12,441 bases of DNA from CAZOVB01 sp964583095 (lineage in GTDB: Bacteria > Planctomycetota > Phycisphaerae > SM23-33): assembly GCA_964583095.1 (NCBI GenBank), contig CAZOVB010000092.1, positions 1-12,441 on the forward strand, given 5' to 3'. The notes beneath the pieces were generated by a model, which was not told the DNA's origin, searched no databases, and was given only the letters and a program-made list of their open reading frames with translations. Shown here piece by piece: positions 1 to 7,600 of the stretch; position 1 is the stretch's first letter; the number at the start of each line of letters is the position of its first letter. The translations under genes and the position numbers were made by a program.

Positions 1-798
1 GTCTGCGCGATCACCCTTCCCGTAAGTGCCAAATCCATTGGAAGTTGGAGCGATGTCGAGCAGCAAGGCGGCGACCTGGCAACTCCGAGTACGGCCCTGC
101 GGGGCTACAGCGCTCTTTCCCAAGCCCTTACAGTTCGAGGGCATTCCCTGGTAGCCGGCACCGATACGCTGACGACCTCTTACCTTTCGAGCATCGATGT
201 GTTCTTCTGGGGAGTCAGCAGCCATATTCTTGACACTTCGGAAGCTTCGGCCCTTCAAGCGTTCGTGAGCGCCGGCGGGCTTCTGCTCGTGGAAACTGAC
301 AATGACCTGAATGAAATTGACTCGGCAAACTCCGCTGCCAACGCGCTGGATTTGGGCGACATCGTTAGTTTTGGAAGCAGTACTTCAAGCCCCTCTATTC
401 TGTTTACGAATTCCACGACCCTTTCGACCGACGGACCTTTCGGCGATGTTCGAGGCGAAGGATTTACCGGCACTTACTATGCCCAGCTGAACGCCAGCGC
501 GGGAACCGTTGTGGCTTCAGGTGACGGCGGCCCCATCATGGCCGAGTTCGCCGTTCCCGGCAGCGTGGTGCTCTTCGTGGCAGATCCCTTGGGTTTCAAC
601 TACTTTCAGGACCCCGACGATAACACCTCCGATCTGTACGATGCCGACATCCAGACGGCCTACATCAACTACATCGAGGCCGAACTGGAACAGGACAACG
701 GCGGCGACGAGGTCATCCCCGAGCCGCTGACGATGGTCACCCTGACCGGCCTGCTTGGCTCGCTGGGCGGCTACATCCGCAAGCGTCGCAACGCGTAA
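1..798 (+). CDS. PEP-CTERM sorted extracellular protein, 5' end missing
   Basis: The frame is open from the first base, so the gene starts before the window; the GTG at 199 is internal. About 265 residues are visible. The first residues (VCAITLPVSAKS) could be the end of a signal peptide. The middle (SSIDVFFWG, then ALQAFVSAGGLLLVETD, and later GSVVLFVADPLGFNYF near YINYIEAEL) resembles the alternating strands of a glutamine-amidotransferase-like, ThuA/DUF4350-type fold. I see no catalytic cysteine nucleophile, so this is a fold guess only. The C-terminus is diagnostic: a Pro-Glu-Pro motif (codons 718-726), a hydrophobic helix (LTMVTLTGLLGSLGGYI), then RKRRNA. This is the PEP-CTERM signal that exosortase/archaeosortase-type enzymes recognise and process. 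The protein is therefore probably exported, cut at PEP, and released or anchored at the surface. The partner exosortase is not in the window. A strong terminator follows 69 bp after the stop, so this is the last gene of its transcript. Confidence 0.88.
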   Translation, partial: VCAITLPVSAKSIGSWSDVEQQGGDLATPSTALRGYSALSQALTVRGHSLVAGTDTLTTSYLSSIDVFFWGVSSHILDTSEASALQAFVSAGGLLLVETDNDLNEIDSANSAANALDLGDIVSFGSSTSSPSILFTNSTTLSTDGPFGDVRGEGFTGTYYAQLNASAGTVVASGDGGPIMAEFAVPGSVVLFVADPLGFNYFQDPDDNTSDLYDADIQTAYINYIEAELEQDNGGDEVIPEPLTMVTLTGLLGSLGGYIRKRRNA

Positions 799-866
799 CG
801 CAAAAACTCTGGTCCATCCATTGGGCACACAGGCTCAGAAAAGCCTGATGCAGTCCCATAACAGGA

Positions 867-906
867 GGCGGCCGGCGACGGAATACAACCGTCCCGGCCG
901 CCTTTT
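867..906 (+). terminator. Rho-independent terminator of the PEP-CTERM gene
   Basis: A GC-rich stem has 5' arm 867-881 (GGCGGCCGGCGACGG) and 3' arm 889-902 (CCGTCCCGGCCGCC). It is fully paired apart from one bulged C, has a 7-base loop (AATACAA), and is followed directly by TTTT (903-906). It lies 69 bp after the PEP-CTERM stop. On the other strand no T-run follows the stem, so it is one-directional and does not serve the convergent gene ending at 935. Confidence 0.85.
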
Positions 907-934
907 GTGATTCCCTTACAGCCCCGCCGGCAGC

Positions 935-2497
935 TCACCTGGCCAGGGATTCCCCGGCCCGGCGAGGAACCCACTGCACGAAAGGCAGTATTTCTTCCCG
1001 GCGGATCTGCTGGTAGCGCCCGGCCACCTGCTGGATCGTCTCGTACTGCCCTGTGTCGCGACGGACGCGTCGGTAGTCGGCCTGGTCCATGTTCACAAAT
1101 ACGCTGCGTCCGTCGGCTATCGCCTGCTCGACCCGGCTGCGAAGCTCGATGGCGGCATTGTCCCCGGGCCAGTCCCAGCCGCTGCCGATGATCTCGAATT
1201 CCTTTCGACCGAGCCGGTTGAGATGGTAGGCCACCGGCGTCCCGCTGGGGCCGGGGATCAGCAGTGCATTATCGGGAAGGGCCAGCAGAACACGATACTG
1301 GTCGCTGACGCTTCGGGCCTGTCCGAAGTGGGCGTCGGACATCGTGTGGATCGTGATTCCATGGGCGACAGCCCCCATCAGGCCGATCAGGACAAGCCCC
1401 GCCGGCACCATTTGCGGCATGAAAGCTCTGCCCTGCTGGAGCAACCGGTCGATTGTCCAGGCGACGATCGGGATCGCTACCCACAGCCAGGGCAGTGTGA
1501 AGCGCGGGTTGACTCCCAGGTCGTGGTTGATCAGCAGCGTGGCCAGGTACCCACCCGAGGCCAGCAAGACCCAGAACGTTACGTGACGATGCCGCGCCGC
1601 GAAGATCAGCGCGAAGACCAGCGTAAGGGCGGTTACCGGCGAGCCGGCGATGCTGTACTCGGCCAGGTAGCGAAACTGGCCCAGCGGATCGATGCCGAAC
1701 GCGCTTCGTTCCCGGGACATGCTCGCGGTCCAGTGATGGAGATTCTCGAAATAGGTCCGCCCCGTGTAGGCCTGCGGATACCACTGCCAGGCCATCAGAA
1801 TCCCAACCCCCAGCGTCACCACGCCTCCCGCCACGGCCAGACCAAGAAGCCGCCATCGTTTCAGGGGCTTCTGAACGAAGGCGGACACCACGGGCCACAG
1901 GGCCAGAAAGGCCGCCGGTTCACGAATGTCCGTCATGATCCCCAGACAGGCCCCGCAAGCCAAGGCCCAGTGAGGCGCCACCCGGACCTCCGCCTCTACC
2001 GCGCGCTGCCAGAAGTAGAACCCCGCTGCAAGCAACAGCAGCGTCATGGGCTCGGTCATGATCGCCATCGCGTAGATGCCCATCAACGGGCCGGTCAATA
2101 CCAGCAGGGCTGCGATGAATTCCGCCCCGTGGCTGCGCGTCAGGCGGTACGTCCAGGCCATCACAAACACCGTTCCCCCGGCCAGGAACATACCATTGAG
2201 CGTCTGCATCGCGGTGAAGACATCCAGAGGCCCGGCCCCGAAGGCAGATACGCTCAGATACGCCGCCCGCATGGCCGCGATGAACCACCAGCGCCCCAGC
2301 AGAAGATCACTGCTGTGGCCGCGAATCGCCTGGGCGCTGTAGTCCCAGGCATCCCAGTACACCGGCGTGGGAACCATGTAGATGATCCCCACCAGGAAGG
2401 TCGCAAGGAACATCCCGGCCCGGAGATGTACAATTCGGTGGCGGCTTCCCAGATCCCCCGTCGCCACAGCCGCCCTGTCTCGAAGCGCAGCGATCAT
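935..2497 (-). CDS. Polytopic membrane glycosyltransferase, GT39/ArnT-like (GT-C fold)
   Basis: This 520-residue protein has roughly ten hydrophobic segments over residues 28-385 and a soluble C-terminal part of about 120 residues. That is the plan of GT-C enzymes, which use lipid-linked sugar donors at the outer face of the membrane. Visible family-like features are an acidic motif in the first external loop after helix 1 (WDAWDY, about residues 48-53, where GT39 enzymes carry catalytic acids), MTEP (about 147-150) at the start of a helix, REPA (about 192-195), and NPRF (about 330-333) before a late helix. Acceptor and sugar cannot be told. I chose ATG at 2497 because GGAAGGGA (2512-2505) precedes it with 7-bp spacing; an in-frame TTG at 2518 would add 7 residues. 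The gene converges on the PEP-CTERM gene and diverges from the DUF4139 gene. It may glycosylate envelope components, but that is inference. Class is fairly sure, exact family less so. Confidence 0.8.
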   Translation of the reverse strand: MIAALRDRAAVATGDLGSRHRIVHLRAGMFLATFLVGIIYMVPTPVYWDAWDYSAQAIRGHSSDLLLGRWWFIAAMRAAYLSVSAFGAGPLDVFTAMQTLNGMFLAGGTVFVMAWTYRLTRSHGAEFIAALLVLTGPLMGIYAMAIMTEPMTLLLLAAGFYFWQRAVEAEVRVAPHWALACGACLGIMTDIREPAAFLALWPVVSAFVQKPLKRWRLLGLAVAGGVVTLGVGILMAWQWYPQAYTGRTYFENLHHWTASMSRERSAFGIDPLGQFRYLAEYSIAGSPVTALTLVFALIFAARHRHVTFWVLLASGGYLATLLINHDLGVNPRFTLPWLWVAIPIVAWTIDRLLQQGRAFMPQMVPAGLVLIGLMGAVAHGITIHTMSDAHFGQARSVSDQYRVLLALPDNALLIPGPSGTPVAYHLNRLGRKEFEIIGSGWDWPGDNAAIELRSRVEQAIADGRSVFVNMDQADYRRVRRDTGQYETIQQVAGRYQQIRREEILPFVQWVPRRAGESLAR

Positions 2498-2504
2498 CCG
2501 CACG

Positions 2505-2512
2505 TCCCTTCC
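2505..2512 (-). promoter_or_regulatory. Ribosome binding site deciding the glycosyltransferase start
   Basis: The minus strand reads GGAAGGGA, then 7 bases, then ATG (2497-2495). This favours the ATG over the upstream in-frame TTG at 2518, which lies on the wrong side of this site. Confidence 0.5.
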
Positions 2513-2714
2513 AGGCAAATTCTTTTGTCCGTTTCAGGCATGTCCAGAGCATATCGCCGGCGGGGTGGGTCTTCCACGATCTTCTCCCCGTTGGTCTGCG
2601 ACTGTTTAAGGCTTGTTACAAAAGAGTTACGAACGCGCCGGGGCAAAGCCGGTCTAATGGGCTGAGCGGTTACCCGGTCGCCGCCGGTGAGCGGGCATTC
2701 ACACAAGGCAAACC

Positions 2715-2722
2715 AAAGGAGA
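2715..2722 (+). promoter_or_regulatory. Ribosome binding site deciding the DUF4139 gene start
   Basis: AAAGGAGA is followed by 6 bases and ATG at 2729. This near-consensus site selects the ATG that begins a clean signal peptide, and rejects the longer in-frame GTG at 2687. Confidence 0.8.
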
Positions 2723-2728
2723 CTTCCC

Positions 2729-4555
2729 ATGAGACACACCGTTCTATGCAGTTTGACAATCATCCTGGCAGGGGCCGTTGCGGCAATGGCGGCCGAGGAG
2801 ATGACCGGAGAAATCGAATCGGTCACGGTCTACCGTGGCCAGGCCCTGGTCACCCGCGTGATGGAATTGCAGGGCGAGCAAGGCCCCATGGAACTGACCG
2901 TCACGCAGTTGCCTGCCCAGGTGATCCCCAACAGCCTCTATGCCTCCGGTTCCAGGGACGTAGCCATCCGCGCGGTTCGCTATCGCACCCGGGCGGTGCA
3001 GAACGAACCCAGGGAGGAGATCCGCAAGATCCAGCAGCAGATGGAAGAGATCCGCAAGGAACTCCGCGCTGCCGAAGCGGAGGAAGGGCTGATCAAACAG
3101 AAGAAGGCCTACCTGGACAAGCTCGAGGGTTTCAGCACGGCCAAGAGCGCCAAGGAACTGGACAAGGCCACCCTGGACGTTGAAGCCCTGATCAAGCTCA
3201 GTGACTATCTCTTCAAGCAGCGGGCCCAGCTGGCCCAGCAGCACGTGGATATCACCGAAGAGAAGTCACAGATCCAGGAAAAGCTGAACCTGCTCCAGAG
3301 GCAGCTTTCTCAACTGACCAGCTCCACCACGCGGACCGTTCGGGAAGCGGTCATCTTCCTGGAAAAGCCCCGCGGCAACGCGACGATCCGTCTGAACTAC
3401 CTGGTGGGTGGAGCGACCTGGCAGCCTTCCTATACGGTTCGTTGCGCGGGGCGCGATGAGAAGATCCAGCTCGAATACAATGCCCTCATCCAGCAGATGT
3501 CCGGCGAGAACTGGCAAGGCGTGAAGCTGACCCTCTCGACCGCCTCGCCGAAGATGGTAGCCTCGGCCCCGCTCCTGACGCCCCTGTGGGTGACACTTCG
3601 GCCCAACGGCGCAGCCCCGCCCCAGCAGCAAGGGGCCATGCAGGGCCAGTCCGCTTACGGCTTCGAGCAGCAGCGGAACGTTTCCCGGCTGAACAGGGCC
3701 GTTCAGCAGCGAAGCCAGAGCCGCACCACCACCTGGCAGCAAGATTGGGCGCTGAACTCCGTCGCCAACGAGATGCAGCTTCTGGACTTCAATGCCGATG
3801 CCGAGTCCATCCGCCAGAGCCGCATCACCGATATGATCTCCGAGGTGCTCTCGGTCAGCTATGATCTGGGCGGCAGGATTTCCCTGCCCAGCCGCAACGA
3901 CCAGCAGATGGTCCAGATCGCGCGGATGAACATGGAAGGCGACTTCTACTACCTCTCCATTCCCGTTCTCACGCCGTACGTCTATCAGCAGGCGGACCTG
4001 GTGAACAATTCGGAGATCGCCCTGCTGGCCGGCCCGGTCAACACCTACCTCGACGGGCAGTTCACCGGTTCGGACCAGATTCCCATGGTCGCCAAGGGCC
4101 AGCGCTTCACCCTGGGCTTCGGCGTCGACTCCCAGCTTCGCGTCCGTCGCGAACTGGCCGAGAAGACCGAAAGCACCCAGGGCGGCAACCGCAAGCTCGA
4201 CTTCACCTACGCCTTCCAGATCAGCAACTTCAAGGACAAGGCCGTGGAAGTGCGTCTCCTGGATCGACTGCCCGAAGCCCCCTCTGCCGATATCCAGGTG
4301 GAACTGGGCCAGATGAGTCAGTCGCTCAGCGAGAACGACCTGTACCGCAAGACCCTCTATAATTCGGGCATCCTGATGTGGCAGATCGAGGTGCCGGCAA
4401 GCTCGGCTGGAGCCGAGGCAAGAACCCTCCGTTACTCCTACAGCCTGGAGTTCGACAGGAATATGACCCTGGCCGAACCGTCCAAGCAACAGCTTCAGCA
4501 GGAACAGGAAGAATTCAAGCGTACGCTGGACAACATGAAGATGATGAGCAAGTAG
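2729..4555 (+). CDS. Secreted DUF4140/DUF4139 (MuiA-type) protein
   Basis: This is a 608-residue exported protein. A Sec signal peptide covers residues 1 to about 21 (MRHTVLCSLTIILAGAVAAMA, cleavage near AMA/AEE). A DUF4140-like beta region follows (about 25-95: IESVTVYRGQALVTR, LPAQVIPNSLYASG). Next is a heptad-rich coiled coil (about 93-200, many E/K/Q and L). The DUF4139 region starts near 205 and carries the signature GGATWQPSYTVR (228-238) and ALIQQMSGENWQGVKLTLSTASP (252-274, given here as consecutive blocks ALIQQMSGEN and WQGVKLTLSTASP). A glutamine-rich low-complexity insert lies at about 294-337. The family is widespread and often called mucoidy inhibitor MuiA family, but the biochemical role is unknown. 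No lipobox or C-terminal anchor is visible, so it is periplasmic or secreted. The gene stands alone: divergent from the glycosyltransferase and convergent with the TIR gene. A 9-bp palindrome TTGTTACAA (2613-2621) lies upstream in the only AT-rich patch and might be an operator, but I could not fit a convincing promoter. Confidence 0.9.
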   Translation: MRHTVLCSLTIILAGAVAAMAAEEMTGEIESVTVYRGQALVTRVMELQGEQGPMELTVTQLPAQVIPNSLYASGSRDVAIRAVRYRTRAVQNEPREEIRKIQQQMEEIRKELRAAEAEEGLIKQKKAYLDKLEGFSTAKSAKELDKATLDVEALIKLSDYLFKQRAQLAQQHVDITEEKSQIQEKLNLLQRQLSQLTSSTTRTVREAVIFLEKPRGNATIRLNYLVGGATWQPSYTVRCAGRDEKIQLEYNALIQQMSGENWQGVKLTLSTASPKMVASAPLLTPLWVTLRPNGAAPPQQQGAMQGQSAYGFEQQRNVSRLNRAVQQRSQSRTTTWQQDWALNSVANEMQLLDFNADAESIRQSRITDMISEVLSVSYDLGGRISLPSRNDQQMVQIARMNMEGDFYYLSIPVLTPYVYQQADLVNNSEIALLAGPVNTYLDGQFTGSDQIPMVAKGQRFTLGFGVDSQLRVRRELAEKTESTQGGNRKLDFTYAFQISNFKDKAVEVRLLDRLPEAPSADIQVELGQMSQSLSENDLYRKTLYNSGILMWQIEVPASSAGAEARTLRYSYSLEFDRNMTLAEPSKQQLQQEQEEFKRTLDNMKMMSK

Positions 4556-4583
4556 AAGAAGCTGTTTCTGCCGTGGATTCTCC

Positions 4584-4614
4584 GGCGGCCGGGGCTGACG
4601 GGGCCTTGGCCGCC
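4584..4614. terminator. Hairpin between convergent genes, possible weak bidirectional terminator
   Basis: The perfect arms are GGCGGCC (4584-4590) and GGCCGCC (4608-4614) around a 17-base loop that can add a small GGC/GCC pair. It sits in the 75-bp gap between the converging DUF4139 and TIR genes. Neither strand has a T-run after it, so it is not a classical intrinsic terminator; it may stop or stabilise transcript ends in a factor-dependent way. Confidence 0.35.
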
Positions 4615-4630
4615 TGGGGGGATCTTCGGC

Positions 4631-7600
4631 TCAGGGGGTCGAGATCTCTCGCCCCTGGGCGTCGAAGAAGCGGACCTCCCGCCGGCCTGTCGCATCGTAA
4701 CTCGCCACGGATCGGGCAAAGCCCTGGCGGTTCATGGTCAGGTTTGCCTGGGTGTCGAGATATCGGACCTCGATGACGCGGCCCATCTGGTCGGTCTTTC
4801 GGACGATCCTCGCACAGCCCTGGACGGGATTCATCATCACCTTGCCGTCGGTGTCGAGAAACTCCTGGAGCACTTCATTGCCCCACCGGTCGTATTCCAT
4901 TCGACGGGCATGATAGCCCTTGCTGGAGATCATGGGCGCATCGGCCGTGTCGAAATGCGAGATCTTCGTCATCCGCCCGCGGACGTCATACGCATAGCCG
5001 ATACAGTTGGAACCGGTTTCGGTAGTCACGACGGGCTTCCTGCCGGCATCGAGAAATCGCAGTTGCTCCATCCTTCCCCGGGAGTCGTACCGGGCGAGCC
5101 GAACCGCGTAACCTCCCTGGGTCATCGTCAGCTTGCCGGCGATATCGTAGTACTCCCGCGCGACCTCGTGCCCCAGACGATTGAAGACGGACCGCTGCTC
5201 GTGCCATCCCTGGCCAAGCGTAAACGGCTTTTCGGATGGGCCAAAGAACCGCACCCCTCTCTCGCGTCCGAGCCGGTCGTAGTCGATCCTCATCTCCAGC
5301 AGGACCTGGTCGGAGGCGTCCCTGCGGATCAGGGCGATGTTGCGGCCCTGGTGGTCGTAGCGGTGCTCGATGGCGGCCAATCCCTGCCGCATCATGACCA
5401 GCCTGCCCTGGGTATCCAGATAGCTTTCGCGGAGGATCTGTCCCTGCGCGTTGTACGAGCGGACCCATTTGTGATACCCCTCCCTGTTGAGGACGGGCTG
5501 TCCGTCGGGCCCGAAGCACGCCTCCCAGGCAGGGCGATCCTGTCGGTCGTAGCCCATTCGGATCAGGGCATAGCCGTGGACCAGGACGGCCGGCTCCTGG
5601 TCCTTGCCAATGAAGCGTCGCTCGATCGGATTGCCGCGGGCATCGTACCTGTAGAGAAGTTTGTGATAGCCTTCTACGGAGTTGACCGGCTCGTTGTCGG
5701 GGCCGAAGTTGGTGAAGGAGAGAATTCGGCCCTGGGCGTCGCGAAGGATTTCGCTTCCGGCAAAGCCCTGGCGGGAGAAGGTTGCGTTGCCTTCGGTGTC
5801 CAGGTAGGTGTAGGCACTCTCGTGTCCGGCCTGGTCGTACTCGGTTCGGACCTGGCTGTATCCCTCGGCGATCATCATCCGTTTTCCGTCGGGGCCCAGA
5901 TACTCCTCCAGTGATTTTTCGCCTCGGGGGGTGTATTCGAACCGCACACCGGCAAAGCCGATGGCGGCAATGACCCCCCGGCCATCGGGTCCGAAATACC
6001 GGCGAAGGGTCTGTCGCCCCATCGGGTCGTATTTCATTTCGATCCGGCTGAACCCGTCCTTGGCGAAGACGGGCTTGCCCGCGGAGTCGAACAACTCGTA
6101 GGCAATGCGGTTGCCCCGTGGATCGTACCGGGCCCGCATCTGTGCATACCCCTCCTGGACGACGGTCTTTTGATTCTCCGTATCGTAATACGTCTCCTGG
6201 ACCAGGTTGCCCATCGGTCCGTATTTGCGGGTGTACGCGTGGTAGCCATCCCTGTGCACGGCCGGGGCACCGGAAACATCATATGCCGACCAGCGGACAA
6301 TGCGGTCGTGCTTGTCGTACTGCGTCCGGTAGCCGGCGTATCCGTATACGGTCGAGATGGGCGCGCCGTTGGAATCCAGGTAGGTCTCCTCGATGACGTT
6401 CCCGCGGGAATCGTGGCTGCGGGCCACTGCACAGTATCCCCCCTCCTGGGCCAAGGGCTCCTCGTCGCGTCCGAAGTAGGCTTCCTGCTTCGCCCTGCCC
6501 TGACGGTCGTACTCGAAGGTGCGTCTGTGGAAGCCCTCCCGGCTGATGACGGCCGCGCCCCCGGGTCCGTAAAAGGCCACCTGCGTGCTGCGTCCCCGGG
6601 CGTCGAATTTCTCCTGGGCCATGTAATACCCGTCGCTGTTGAGGATGGGCCTGCCCTTCTCGTCCAGGTATCGCATCTCGACCAGCAGGCCGCGGGCGTT
6701 GTACAACGCGCGGTACATGCTGAAGCCTCGCGAGGTGCGCATAGGTTGCGACTCGATATCCAGGAAGCGTTCTTCGATCACATTGCCCCGGGAATCGTGC
6801 TTTCGCTCGACGGCATGATACCCCAGAGCCCCGTAGACAGGCTCTGCGTCGGGCCCGAAATACGCTTCCCGAACCGCCCGGCCGAAGGAGTCGAACTCCC
6901 GTTCGAGTATGGCCCACTTGGCCCCGCAGAGCACGGGCTGGGAGTCCAGGCCCAGGCAGGTTTCCCGGACCGTCAGCCCGCGGGCATTGAATTCGTGGCG
7001 CTTGGCCCAGAGGCCGCTACGCGTAATGACCGGCTCGCCGCGCGTGTCGTGCCAGCTCTTGACCATCCAGCGCCCGTCGGGCGAATACTCGGTCCGCTCC
7101 TCATGGTACCCCATCGGGAGGACCACCGGCTCGCGCCCCGGGCCGAAGTTCCGAACCGACACCACGCGACCCACATCGTCGTAGGAAACTTCGGTAGCGG
7201 CAAAGCCGTCACTGGAGAAGACCTCCCGCCCGTCGGTGCCCAGCAGGACAAGCTCGGTCCGCTGCCCGCGAGGGTTATACTCGGCCCGCCAGGCAGCATA
7301 GTTCCGGCCCTTGAGGATTACCGGCTCATCGTTGACGCCCCAGAACTGCTGGCCGGTGTTGTTTCCCCGTTCGTCGTACTGCAAGGTGGTCCGGGCAGCG
7401 CCCGACTGCCGGTGCAGAACCGGCCGGCCTTGGGTCCCGGTAACCCGCACCTCCACCATGCGGTTCTCGGAATCATAGGCCATGTGGACCTCATGCACCC
7501 CGGTCGTACCCAAGACCGGCTCGCCCTCCAGGCCGAAGAAAGAGATCGACGTCTCGTTGCCCTGCTCGTCGTAGGTCCAGCGAAGGATCGACGCGCCCTC

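Noticed and set aside
1223..2665. 480-codon plus-strand frame opposite the glycosyltransferase
   Set aside because: Its translation is rich in R, H, Q, P and G with no hydrophobic core or motif, typical of the antisense of a membrane protein gene.
3266..4489. 407-codon minus-strand frame opposite the DUF4139 gene
   Set aside because: It is antisense of a gene with signal peptide, ribosome site and family signatures; the frame itself shows none.
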